Shown here: piece after piece, positions 20,501 through 27,471 of the stretch
Position numbering within the stretch: position 1 is the stretch's first letter
Layout: each line of letters begins with the position of its first letter
Virus record (IMG/VR): IMGVR_UViG_3300032223_000428
Span: 1-64,000 of that record
Reading direction: 5' to 3' (one strand)
Source: a virus
DNA length: 64,000 bases
Notes under the pieces: generated by a model
Databases searched by the model: none
Seen by the model: the letters and a program-made list of their open reading frames with translations, nothing else
What the model was told of the DNA's origin: nothing
Program-made: the position numbers and the translations under genes

Positions 20501-23500
20501 TGTAACTGTGCTCTTTTGTGTTATTGAATCAGTAGCAAACAGTGGCTCATTATAACCTTGTGTTTGAGAAAGATATAATGCATCTGTTGAATCTGCTGCT
20601 ATGTTTGCATATCCAACACCTAATAATGCCAAAGTACCTAGAGCACTTCCTTGAGGATTGCCAATTATACTAGAGTAATATGCGAAATTACCAGAATTGT
20701 ATACATTAATTAAATTAATGCCATTTAAATATGCTGTTGGGTAAACCCAATCAGTTCCTTTGTAAAATCTTATTGCATATCCAACACCTGCAGTAACTGT
20801 CGCCCCAGAAACATTACTAAATCCTTCAATCAGAGTACTCTGAACTGCATCACTGCTTGTAATATAAAGAGGTTTAGAAGCCAACAGTGTTGTTGGTGTG
20901 GCAGTTACACTATTAGAAGCTAACTGCCATAATTGAATTGATCCTGCTGTTGTTCCATTACCAACAGCACCAGCACTAGGAATAATAATTGAACCAAGTT
21001 GTCCAGTTTTTGGAGCAATGAATGAAATACCCCATCCATCAGTTAGGTTTCCAGGAAATACATAACTAGAATAATTACCAGCACCAGTTCCAAGGTCATA
21101 CGCATTAACTGCAAAATTTTCTGCTGCTAATCCAAATTTTGGAATAGCTCTAACAGAAGAATCTAATGCAGATCCTGCTTCTGCATCTGCTGCGTAATAT
21201 GTGCTAGCTGCAACTACATCAATATCAGTTGCATAGGATTCTTCTGTAGAATTTACAGTGAACCTAAAAATATTATTTGTATCTGTTGATGGAGCAAACC
21301 ATGTACTTCCATTATTTGCTATTGGAGTATATACAGATCTTAAATACCAATATATTGGTAAACCATAGAAGGATCCACCTGTTAATATGTTATGATAACC
21401 AACAGCATCATGTCTATAAAGACCTAAGTAAGAAGATGCAGAAGAAGACCAATCTGAACCAGCAGTAACTGTAACTGCATATGCAACACCAGAAGTTAGT
21501 GATAGATTAGCAGAAGAAAAATCAATATTTACTGGTACATATGCATAAGGATAACCAGTTGTTTTAGAAACAAGTCTAAAACCCACATTAGTATAAGAAG
21601 TTGTTGGCCATGCACCAACTAATGCCTCCTCAGAATACACACCCCATAAAGTAGGAAGAAGCGGAAATGAACCATCGGGGAGGGTAATGCCATATCCACT
21701 AAAACTTCCACGTAAATTTGCTCCAACCTGTATATCAATTTGAGATGTATTGTTTTCATAGAACACTGCTTCCCAAAGCAGTGTTGGAGAACCAAGTGTG
21801 CCAACAGTATTAGCAGTTCCTTCAAATACAATACGATATGTTCTATTTGGAGCAGTACCCTCTGTTCCATAATATATACGTTGTGCAGAATTATCTGTAG
21901 AAGATATGCAAATTTTTGGAACTGCTGGGTTTGCTGCATCTACCGCAACATATTGAGTGGCACCAGCACCAAAAGTTAAATAACTATTAGTCCCAACAAA
22001 AACTGTGCTATAAGAATTACCAAGATAATTTACACTCCATGGTAAAGAAAGTGTCCAGTATCCATCATCATTATTACCAGCAGTTGGAGTTGTGCTAGAA
22101 GTTAAAGAAGCTGCGCCAAGTAAACTATTCGTGATAGATGACATCGATTGTATTGGCGATGGCAAATCATTTAAAGAAAAGTTTCTAGATGCTAATAATG
22201 TAGATGGATTACCAGTAAGAGTATTGTTATTTAACTGCCACAGTTCAACTTTACCTGTAGAAATAGGTGGGGTGCTAGAAGATATACTATTGTTAATTCT
22301 GTATGCATTAATTTGAATATTTGAAAGAGTCTTAGTTTTATTTGCAATAAACTTTAAACCCTTACCATATCCACCACTGGTAATTGGTTCACCAATAGCT
22401 GCTTTTGGATATGTTCCAGTTGATATAGATGTAACAATAGTATCCAAGAATGGAGAAGTATTGTTTATGTATGCACCAGCAGTATTTGTTTGAGATAATG
22501 ATTCAGATGCTGTTACAGTTTCAGTTATAGGAATAGCATTGATAGCATTTTCTACATCAACAGCAGTAGATGCATATTCAATAGTCATAATAGGGCTATT
22601 TTGGTATGTGGACCACAAAGTTCCACTAGCAATAGTTCCGCTTGCGCCTATTGGCGTTGAACTAGTAGCATAATAAATATAATAATTAGAAGAATATTTT
22701 GCAAACTCTTGATACCACTGGTCAGAGCTGGTTGTTGGATTACTAACAAATAATAATCCACCACTAGTCGCATAGTTTCCAGTATTTACCCAATCACTGC
22801 CACCAGCAAGTAATATTGCATATGATGTTCCATTAGTAAGAGATGCACCAGAAACTGTGGAAAAATCAAATAATGGCGAATAACTTCCATTTACATAACC
22901 ACCATTTATGTAAAATGGTATTGATGCAAGTAATGTTGAAGTAGCTGTAGCTGTACCAGGGGCAGCGGCAAGTTGCCATAATTCTACTGCACCTGCTGTT
23001 GTAGTTGAAGAAGTTAAACCACCATTTGGGAATGCCTGTGCAAGTGCTACTTTCCCTAATTGTGCAGTTCTAGAAGCAGTGAATGCAATACCATATTTTT
23101 GATTGGCATACAGAATTTGAGCATTACCTCCGCCAAAAACGCTTCTTACAAAATCCCATGAATCAAATAACGCATTACCATCATCACCATTGATTACACT
23201 TTTTTGATATCCTAAAAACGATTTATAAGTTGTTGAAACATCACTAGCATACAAACCTTCTAAAACAAATGCTGGCACAAATAAATCTTGTGAAGTAGTT
23301 ACTGTTCCAGATTCGTTTATTGTTTGATTAGATGATAATCCAGAAAGAGAAGAATCAGAACTAGAACCTGATTCTGTTATTGTGTATGCTTGATAAATTA
23401 CGCTTGCGGCTGCGCTGGCTGCTGCTGAGGCAGACTCTTTGATTACACTACCACGTGATAATGGTAATGCACTTAATGGTGCTGACGATAAGGGAGAAAA

Positions 23501-23509
23501 ACCTAACAT
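14504..23509 (-). CDS. Giant 3001-aa modular fibre/adhesin-like virion protein
   Basis: The protein begins MLGFSPLSSAPLSALP, an N-terminal motif seen in many phage tail proteins. Six divergent copies of a roughly 200-aa module carry an (E/Q)LWQL core (about residues 173, 420, 862, 1081, 1293 and 1534), each followed by a YAx(x)-GSDW segment. Residues about 1770-1860 are near-identical 20-aa repeats (EDRTLTATRDVTETGSANET). Three carbohydrate-binding-like beta modules (YTLSVYVK...NGWYRxS...GSSVTAFVDPNET) lie near 1936-2123, 2216-2410 and 2486-2656, joined by TETGTATETETSQANFYP linkers. The Asp/Ile-rich C-terminus has several FDDIDVFY/IDNIDVIY-type segments. A long host-contact fibre or surface adhesin is inferred; no enzyme motif was seen. 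Confidence 0.75.
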   Translation of the reverse strand: MLGFSPLSSAPLSALPLSRGSVIKESASAAASAAASVIYQAYTITESGSSSDSSLSGLSSNQTINESGTVTTSQDLFVPAFVLEGLYASDVSTTYKSFLGYQKSVINGDDGNALFDSWDFVRSVFGGGNAQILYANQKYGIAFTASRTAQLGKVALAQAFPNGGLTSSTTTAGAVELWQLAAAPGTATATSTLLASIPFYINGGYVNGSYSPLFDFSTVSGASLTNGTSYAILLAGGSDWVNTGNYATSGGLLFVSNPTTSSDQWYQEFAKYSSNYYIYYATSSTPIGASGTIASGTLWSTYQNSPIMTIEYASTAVDVENAINAIPITETVTASESLSQTNTAGAYINNTSPFLDTIVTSISTGTYPKAAIGEPITSGGYGKGLKFIANKTKTLSNIQINAYRINNSISSSTPPISTGKVELWQLNNNTLTGNPSTLLASRNFSLNDLPSPIQSMSSITNSLLGAASLTSSTTPTAGNNDDGYWTLSLPWSVNYLGNSYSTVFVGTNSYLTFGAGATQYVAVDAANPAVPKICISSTDNSAQRIYYGTEGTAPNRTYRIVFEGTANTVGTLGSPTLLWEAVFYENNTSQIDIQVGANLRGSFSGYGITLPDGSFPLLPTLWGVYSEEALVGAWPTTSYTNVGFRLVSKTTGYPYAYVPVNIDFSSANLSLTSGVAYAVTVTAGSDWSSSASSYLGLYRHDAVGYHNILTGGSFYGLPIYWYLRSVYTPIANNGSTWFAPSTDTNNIFRFTVNSTEESYATDIDVVAASTYYAADAEAGSALDSSVRAIPKFGLAAENFAVNAYDLGTGAGNYSSYVFPGNLTDGWGISFIAPKTGQLGSIIIPSAGAVGNGTTAGSIQLWQLASNSVTATPTTLLASKPLYITSSDAVQSTLIEGFSNVSGATVTAGVGYAIRFYKGTDWVYPTAYLNGINLINVYNSGNFAYYSSIIGNPQGSALGTLALLGVGYANIAADSTDALYLSQTQGYNEPLFATDSITQKSTVTAYTGQVHTSSQAPFLSTFSTPHGNGGYSVWGTTGGNLSCGRTFIAGFTGPVSYLEFDLINTYGGVRPAPVQTGYAQLWQLASNSISALPNTLLGQIAVMPSIATTSGGPVRIDFSSLNITLTSGVGYALAITAGSDWDLTNTQYLAVYANSDNLYIPYNSTPITRSANTGIWAIALVSEPYQFNMAVYSTYNTADVTDSSQVTTPFVGEQAAASDTLNTIRGQNSSIGERVEEPIFDMSPELSYTGTPRAGLEYAAGQTFISNYTGLVKTISLTMFASGSSDSTNPGYFQLWQLASNSISAIPSSLLLSYPVYVSDIRSSYISGGDQRVVVDVSSLGVSVTSGVAYGLVFLNGSDWNTTGGPSTVCGPRGRYIGISNFTTDYEGKTKSFSSSYPAASNTWYVNTTLQNDYLYPWTITGYVPSDTNTFTISAASAATEVGYSLDTSASLKRIPGAIVETSSGIAPLFNDYQFSTISGDANSMNANSRTGWGFTATTTGQLGKVSWVRSSTGGSGNYSNGNANPSVSNGALELWQLAGAPGTAATILVASIPVAATDFPSTGPAPLWDFSNISGAVLVAGISYAVIFSTGSDWNYTSTKTWSIQTQNSNGTDPAAWFGYRVGKTYYYGTGTVGTTTGLTSGFTWDTTTNPYINPVPPLSIEYSTNTSETPISGLLINKNITENSNTTATDSGIGNIPGAGETVYENVGITATDTKTTTVAFVSDRTETGTATETETSQANFYPVITENTGISATESGTQSTSGAVNTITETGSAIEAEDRTLTATRDVTETGTAAETEDRTLTATRDVTETGSANETEDRTLTATRDVTETGSANETEDRTLTATRDVTETGSANEQESNIITTSQSVTENTGISATDSGSNIISTTQVLTETGTATENETSQADFYPAITETGTATETESNKSVQYSSNLETTRKNIYANSDIFGSGWSVNNGTLTSTALTTDPFGGNGAYRLAEDTLNTIHREVYTTPHIAGTVYTLSVYVKADTRSKFVFFHEEGNSANRAGLQLDLIAGTKINYFTGTGTITSSTLTNEGNGWYRASFTFTATTNLSGVTHTFRLIDNLGNFTYTGDGTSGLFIYGPQFEIGSLTAYQANNTLDSDVGIITTNQSTNETGNASETETQTVFQVQYNTETGTATETETSQANFYPVITETGTGNESNSGSNSTNQSTNETGTASDSETTSLSALNQLWEYTSTNIIKYPNDISASPWTTYNSTLSTNVAVAPDGTQTADKIIGNSGVTIRKSVYYGGAYLTQNTTYTYSVYLKQAGFTNATIWFDIPFANIGPNGYQGAGALINLTDGSTSGTTPTVTTVTSVGNGWYRCSVTGTTKLPWQFGVAGMIPANLQISLGDANGVGTATGDGTSGIYVWGSQLELGSSVTAFVDPNETVTQTNVITTTQSLTETASASDSEISQANFYPAITETGTSADSPVGNWTTSSNSSETGSASETESTQIGFVSSLLENTNKNLFYVPSDLSNSIWIKAGSSTITSGQTDPNGDTTAFLLTANLAFSSIYNITPGILPGTYTVSVYVKYGTSTYFTIVNESTTGVDPVAHSATFTMSGTPVLQGASNATATLTSVGNSWYLATMTYTLIAGATFRPKFWVGSYSGTAFTGQTVYLWRPQVELGSSVTAFVDPNETVVQSSIITTNQVLTETGNASDSETSQANFYPVITETGTGNESNSGSSTTTQTRTETGSAAESESSSAAFVSSNTETGSASETETNIITTNQALTETGNASDSETSQANFYPAITETGNVSDTDSASAVDLGNIVETLLGQDLSTVQTAFISSIQEALNAIETDFGNNVSNRSAAEILSAVDSSTGLPFYAVNINELLNAVVSAVTALPAFITETGSLTAAQFATQLATAGILEQINANETELAQLILTSYVTEITVAGESTVVWIFYPMDYELVSSRPSMLIDSYSDEIYFDDIDVFYLDASKIMADIDVTVDQIYIDNIDVIYGNIALIDSAIDDEIYI
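17941..18190 (-). repeat. 60-bp tandem repeats inside the 3001-aa gene
   Basis: Four 60-bp units lie end to end from 17941. Units 17941-18000 and 18001-18060 are identical, 18061-18120 differs at four bases, and 18121-18180 differs mostly at its first dozen bases. A partial fifth copy follows. The period is in frame (20 codons), so copy-number change would lengthen or shorten the protein without a frameshift. The identity of two copies indicates recent duplication or gene conversion. Confidence 0.95.
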
Positions 23510-23552
23510 TTATTATTTTCGTTTTCTATTAGTATTTTCTACTAATATTAGT

Positions 23553-24515
23553 TTACCAACTTAGAATATAAACGAACCCTGGACCACCATCACCTGGTCT
23601 TGCTAATGTTGTTACAGTTGTATTTGATCCACCAGCACCGCCACCACCACATCCTGGTGCTCCATTTCCACCTGCGCCAGCAAGACCACCTGCTGTTGTA
23701 GTGGAACCACCACCGCCAGCACCACCTGTATATTGGAACATCTTTAGCATAGTGCCACCAGAGCCAGCACCAGCAGGAGTAGATGTGACTGCTGCCGCAC
23801 CACCTGCAATTGCTGGAAAACTATCACCGAATCCTGCAAGTGTGATTGCGCCACCAGCTTGTGCTGATCCACTAGCTGTACCACCTCCACCTGCTCCACC
23901 CTGAACCATAAGACCAGTTGTTGGATATGTTTGTGCAATCCCTGCTGTAGTGTTAGTACCACCTGTTGAGCCCACTTGCCCTGCATAGAACTGATATGCG
24001 CCACGACCAGCCAGTGGCATGTTAGCAATAGTGGCGATAATAGCAGCAGTACCACCACTACCGCCAGTTGATGTAGTGGCTGCTGTTGTCACAGTTCCAG
24101 GCGAAGCAAAGAGAACTGTTAATTGAGCAGACAATGTATTCCATGGCTCAAGAGCAACATAGGTAATTGTTCCAGCAACACCAACAGCAGCAGAAACTAA
24201 TGTTGCTGGTTGTGAACCACCAAGTCCTGCTTGAATATAAAGAACATCAGGTAAAAACATGGCAGGAATCATCAGTGTACTTTGAGCACCAGAGCCACCT
24301 CCTGCACCACCACCAGAGTTTGTGGCTGATGTGTTTAGACCGCAACCACCAGATGCGCCACCACCAACAGCAATCATGTAAACAAATCTTGCTCCACGTG
24401 GTTTACGCCATGTTTTCCATTCACCAGAAGATGCACCAGCAGTCGTCTGCGCTTGACCAATAAATGTTTGAACATCTATGTTTGGATTAGTTAATATATG
24501 ATTAAAGTCTAACAT
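23553..24515 (-). CDS. Glycine-rich virion protein, paralog A
   Basis: The 320-aa protein starts MLDFNHILTNPNIDVQTFIG and continues with GEWKTWRKPRGARFVYMIAVGGGASGG. The C-terminal two thirds are dominated by Gly, Ala, Ser and Thr with runs such as GGAGGGGSTTTAGGLAGAGG, and it ends GDGGPGFVYILSW. Glycine-rich folds of this kind form the tips of some T-even-like adhesins (gp38 type), where host range is set. A receptor-binding or tip role is an inference. The neighbouring 317-aa gene is a clear paralog. No signal peptide or catalytic motif was seen. Confidence 0.7.
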   Translation of the reverse strand: MLDFNHILTNPNIDVQTFIGQAQTTAGASSGEWKTWRKPRGARFVYMIAVGGGASGGCGLNTSATNSGGGAGGGSGAQSTLMIPAMFLPDVLYIQAGLGGSQPATLVSAAVGVAGTITYVALEPWNTLSAQLTVLFASPGTVTTAATTSTGGSGGTAAIIATIANMPLAGRGAYQFYAGQVGSTGGTNTTAGIAQTYPTTGLMVQGGAGGGGTASGSAQAGGAITLAGFGDSFPAIAGGAAAVTSTPAGAGSGGTMLKMFQYTGGAGGGGSTTTAGGLAGAGGNGAPGCGGGGAGGSNTTVTTLARPGDGGPGFVYILSW

Positions 24516-24519
24516 GTTA

Positions 24520-25473
24520 TTACCAACTTATTATGTAAACGAATCCGTCGCCACCGTCACCAGCACGACCTGTTGTTGTGTATCCTGGACCACTTGCGCC
24601 ACCGCCACATCCTGGTCCACCATTACCACCAGAACTACCTGTTGAGCCGTTACCAGTTGCAGCAAAAGCACCAGAACCACCACCAGATCCACCATAGAAC
24701 ATAAATGGTTTTACCATGTATCCATTAATACCGTTACCACCATTGGTACCAGATGCTGCCGCAGCACCACCAGCCAAGGTAGGAAAAGTTCCACCTAAAC
24801 CAAGACCAGTAATTGCACCGCCAGCACCACCTGCACCACCAGTGACATCTTTACCACCAGAACCTGCGCCACCTGTTACCATTAATCCTGTTGTTGGTAA
24901 TGTAATTGAACCACCAGCACCGTTCTGCGTTGCGCCAGCTGCACCACCATTCTGTCCTGCAAAATTCTGGCTCCAACCTCGACCAGCGAGTGGAAAGTTA
25001 CCAGACATTGCTGTTGCAGTTCCACCAGTTGTTGAAGCAGCACCATTGGCTAATAAGAAAAATAAATTAACAGAAGATGTAACTGTAGTCGTTGGTTCAA
25101 CTGCCACATAAGTTGCTGAACCTGCCACTGAAGCCAAAGCACTTGTTATCGCAGTACCCTGACGACCACCCAATCCTGTTTGAATGAACAATTCATTCGG
25201 AACAAACATCGCAGGTATTAAAAGCATACTTTGAGCACCAGAGCCACCTCCTGCTGCACCAGCGGCAGCAACAGATGTATTAGTAAATGTTCCACCAACA
25301 CCTGATGCGCCAGCACCAACAGCAATCATGTAAACCCAGTTTATACCACGTGGTTTAGTCCAAGTTCTCCAATCAAGTATGTTAGTTGAAGTTTGGCCAG
25401 TAGAATCCGAATCTCCAAAGAAACTCTGGATATCTACGCCAGGATTACTAACAACATGACTAAAATCTAACAT
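24520..25473 (-). CDS. Glycine-rich virion protein, paralog B
   Basis: This 317-aa product shares with its neighbour the N-terminal MLDFSHVVSNPGVDIQSFFG, the WKTW/WRTWTKPRG block, GSGAQSMLLIPAMF and the ending GDGGDGFVYIISW. The Gly-rich middle has diverged strongly. Only four bases separate the two genes, so this is a tandem duplication expressed as one unit. Conserved ends with a variable Gly-rich interior are what one expects of proteins under host-recognition selection, though that is inferred. Confidence 0.7.
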   Translation of the reverse strand: MLDFSHVVSNPGVDIQSFFGDSDSTGQTSTNILDWRTWTKPRGINWVYMIAVGAGASGVGGTFTNTSVAAAGAAGGGSGAQSMLLIPAMFVPNELFIQTGLGGRQGTAITSALASVAGSATYVAVEPTTTVTSSVNLFFLLANGAASTTGGTATAMSGNFPLAGRGWSQNFAGQNGGAAGATQNGAGGSITLPTTGLMVTGGAGSGGKDVTGGAGGAGGAITGLGLGGTFPTLAGGAAAASGTNGGNGINGYMVKPFMFYGGSGGGSGAFAATGNGSTGSSGGNGGPGCGGGASGPGYTTTGRAGDGGDGFVYIISW

Positions 25474-25476
25474 TTT

Positions 25477-25899
25477 TTAATAAGCACCAGCAACTACTGT
25501 AGCTACCCATCCTGAAGCTACGGTAGTTGCAACTCCAGCATATATTCTATAACCAGCTGGTAATGCAAGGTTTAATGGATAATCAATATCAACTGTGGCT
25601 GCTGTGTTTGAAGCTGTAGTTGCTGGTAAAGAAATTTCACCATAAAACACGTTGTTGGTTGCAGTACCATTGGTTGAGCCGTTGTTTATGTATATACGCA
25701 TTACTGTGGCGATGTTAGTACCAATTGCTTTAAATCTAATACGTTGTACAAAACCACCATTGGTTGCATCTGACGTAAAAATCAAAATGTTGTTGGCACC
25801 AATACCAGTGTAATCAGCAGTTGCCGTTAATATTGTAGTAGAACCAATACCACCGATGGCACCGATTCTTGAAAAGATTGGGGTTGTATTTCCTGCCAT
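25477..25899 (-). CDS. Small beta-rich virion protein
   Basis: The 140 residues resemble a type of short protein common in phage structural clusters. The N-terminus is NTTPIFSRIGAIGG, the middle GFVQRIRFKAIGTNIATVMRIYINNG and the end PLNLALPAGYRIYAGVATTVASGWVATVVAGAY. No function is assigned to this type that I can name. It has no membrane segment. Position between the glycine-rich fibre genes and other small virion-type proteins suggests it is part of the particle. Confidence 0.65.
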   Translation of the reverse strand: MAGNTTPIFSRIGAIGGIGSTTILTATADYTGIGANNILIFTSDATNGGFVQRIRFKAIGTNIATVMRIYINNGSTNGTATNNVFYGEISLPATTASNTAATVDIDYPLNLALPAGYRIYAGVATTVASGWVATVVAGAY

Positions 25900-25909
25900 T
25901 ATTATTCCT

Positions 25910-26278
25910 TTAAGTTAAATTCCATCCCATCGCAGTCGTTACTCCGAGTCCTATTGCATTACCCATGTTAACTGCCATCGCTGCAGGATAATCACAAAAT
26001 ACCACATAACCAGCAGATACACTGATCTTAGCCAGCGATCCTGCTGAGGATGCTAGCACAGTGTCTCGAGAAAGGGTAGTTCCAGATAATGTGTATGTAC
26101 CAATACCAACTTCCCAGTTGGCACCAGTAGTATTATCTGTTATTGTATAATATGTTTGATTGCCGTTACCAATAGCAGCAAATGACTGGTAACCAGCAAC
26201 AGCACCTTGTAGGGTTATTGTGCCAGTACCAGCAGCGTTTGTTGTCTCTTGGACACGATCAGCTAATACGAGAGCCAT
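25910..26278 (-). CDS. Small virion protein (ADRVQETT... family)
   Basis: The 122-aa product begins LADRVQETTNAAGTGTITLQGAVAGYQSF and contains YYTITDNTTGANWEVGIGTY and TLSRDTVLASS, a sequence type found repeatedly near tail-fibre genes in phages. Function is unknown to me. Its AAGGAG ribosome site lies in the 3' arm and loop of a possible 8-bp hairpin (26281-26302), which could moderate translation. Confidence 0.7.
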   Translation of the reverse strand: MALVLADRVQETTNAAGTGTITLQGAVAGYQSFAAIGNGNQTYYTITDNTTGANWEVGIGTYTLSGTTLSRDTVLASSAGSLAKISVSAGYVVFCDYPAAMAVNMGNAIGLGVTTAMGWNLT

Positions 26279-26280
26279 TT

Positions 26281-26302
26281 AATCACTCCTTGCAGAGCGA
26301 TT
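26281..26302 (-). promoter_or_regulatory. Hairpin covering the ribosome site of the 122-aa gene
   Basis: The minus-strand RNA can form an 8-bp stem (AAUCGCUC / GAGUGAUU, one G-U pair) with a 6-nt loop UGCAAG. The ribosome site AAGGAG spans the loop and the 3' arm, immediately before the AUG at 26278. Translation could therefore be damped. There is no U-run, so it is not a terminator. Confidence 0.4.
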
Positions 26303-26303
26303 A

Positions 26304-26480
26304 TTAAACCGCCTCTACTTCGCTTACTAAGAAATAGCGTTCTTGTGGAACATTATCGAAATCAGTATATTGAACTAGATACTGCATTTCGAATGTAGTA
26401 CCATCAACAGCTGCGCCAGTTACTACTCCAGTAAGAGTAGTATTTTTAATTTTAACTTGGTCGTCTTTTTTAAATGCCAT
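26304..26480 (-). CDS. 58-aa small protein (MAFKKDDQVKIK...)
   Basis: This short frame encodes 58 residues starting MAFKKDDQVKIKNTTLTGVV and ending RYFLVSEVEAV. The DQVKIKNTTLTGVVTGAAVDGTTFEMQYLVQY pattern resembles a small SH3/KOW-like beta-barrel of the kind that starts with a hydrophilic VxI segment. Spacing fits the operon: it lies between the 122-aa and 193-aa genes, and an AGGGGAUUAAA-type leader precedes its ATG. Function is unknown. Confidence 0.7.
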   Translation of the reverse strand: MAFKKDDQVKIKNTTLTGVVTGAAVDGTTFEMQYLVQYTDFDNVPQERYFLVSEVEAV

Positions 26481-26492
26481 TTTAATCCCCTA

Positions 26493-27074
26493 TTATACTG
26501 AAGCAGTGTAAGTTACGTTCAATGTATCGCCAGAAGCAACAGCTTTGTTACCACCAGTGAAAGAACCAGCTGAGTAAAGAATACCACCACCACCGTTGGA
26601 AGCAGTACCACGAGCCTGAGTTGAGCATAACAATGTACCAGCAATAGTAGCAGTACCAGTGATAGCGAATGCAGTTGCAGTAGTTGCTTTAGAACCAGCA
26701 GAAGCAGATGACCATGATGGAGTTGCTCTGTTAGTTGCGGAACCACCAGCAGTATAAGTAACAGAAGCTGCAATTTCTGACCAACCAGAGTGTGATGCTA
26801 AAGTATCACCAGCAGCGTATGTTGGAGTTGTACCACCATCAACTAGACCTAGATACCATGCTGCAGTATATGCAGAACCTGCTAGGTATTTATCTAGTAA
26901 GTCGTTTTTACCAACTGTTGTTACTAAGTTTGTATAAGTGTCTGTCCACTTTAAATTACCTTCTGAATCATAGCATGTTGCTGTATAAACACCAGATGCC
27001 TGAAGCATTTCGTCCATGCTGTTTCCAGTAGAAATACCACTAGAAACTACAGAGTTCGCATTTACTTGTTCCAT
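26493..27074 (-). CDS. Virion-type protein, 193 aa, paralog of the 155-aa protein at 43.1 kb
   Basis: Features are SGVYTATCYDSEGNLKWTDTYTNLVTTVGKNDLLDKYL at 32-70, WYLGLVDGGTTP near 73-84, then Ser/Thr/Gly-rich strands ending SGDTLNVTYTASV. The same plan (NLVMTVGKAYIAQRM, Gly-rich middle, GDSIAVTWKVTVS end) is found in the 155-aa gene next to gp8. This type is frequent in phage tail regions. I infer a beta-sandwich virion component of unknown place. Confidence 0.65.
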   Translation of the reverse strand: MEQVNANSVVSSGISTGNSMDEMLQASGVYTATCYDSEGNLKWTDTYTNLVTTVGKNDLLDKYLAGSAYTAAWYLGLVDGGTTPTYAAGDTLASHSGWSEIAASVTYTAGGSATNRATPSWSSASAGSKATTATAFAITGTATIAGTLLCSTQARGTASNGGGGILYSAGSFTGGNKAVASGDTLNVTYTASV

Positions 27075-27092
27075 TTAAATCTCCTTGTTGAA

Positions 27093-27419
27093 TTAAGCGA
27101 ATTGTGCTCTTACCTGAAATTGAAGTGTATCATAAACTGTCTGTTTAGTTCCAGAGTAATTTAACTCAACTTCGCCTTCGTAATACCCTGGATCCACATT
27201 TAATGCAGTCCCAGAAAAATTAAAAATTACTATCCCATCAGATCCACCATTTGGCTTAGTGCATGCGATTGTAGAAAGAACGGTAGTAGAACCTTTCGCT
27301 CTAAAATACATCTGAACTGTTGCCGCAGATACATCTATTGGAAGACCAGTAGCATGTTTAAGGGTGAGTCTGATATAAGGCAAATTATCGCCCTGAACCA
27401 GTTTAATCCTTTCAGCCAT
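27093..27419 (-). CDS. BppU N-terminal-domain-like small virion protein
   Basis: The 108 residues read like the N-terminal beta-sandwich of the lactococcal phage BppU family: an opening GDNLPYIRLTLKHATGLPIDVSAATVQMYFRAKG, then GIVIFNFSGTALNVDPGYYEGEVELNYSGTKQTVYDTLQFQVR. In that family the domain anchors receptor-binding proteins to a baseplate. Here it stands alone, as in many other phages. Its place in the particle is inferred. A perfect TATAAATA box lies 28 nt upstream of the start, with AAAGGAG as ribosome site. Confidence 0.65.
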   Translation of the reverse strand: MAERIKLVQGDNLPYIRLTLKHATGLPIDVSAATVQMYFRAKGSTTVLSTIACTKPNGGSDGIVIFNFSGTALNVDPGYYEGEVELNYSGTKQTVYDTLQFQVRAQFA

Positions 27420-27446
27420 CTGTACTCCTTTTATTTAGTTACTCTT

Positions 27447-27454
27447 TATTTATA
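27447..27454 (-). promoter_or_regulatory. Late promoter (perfect TATAAATA) for the 27.4-14.5 kb run
   Basis: The minus strand reads TATAAATA in the gap between the asparagine-synthase-like gene and the BppU-like gene. It gives a leader of about 22 nt containing AAAGGAG. It would drive the small virion genes and perhaps the glycine-rich and 3001-aa genes. Confidence 0.65.
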
Positions 27455-27471
27455 AACGATTGTATTTGTAA

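Noticed and set aside
23701-25111. Long Pro-rich frames on the plus strand opposite the glycine-rich genes
   Set aside because: Reverse complement of Gly/Ala/Thr codons gives Pro-rich open frames; they have no ribosome sites and lie antisense to clear genes.
27432-27439. ACTAAATA close to the BppU-like gene as a second promoter
   Set aside because: The predicted transcript would begin inside the ribosome site; the perfect TATAAATA at 27447-27454 is better placed.
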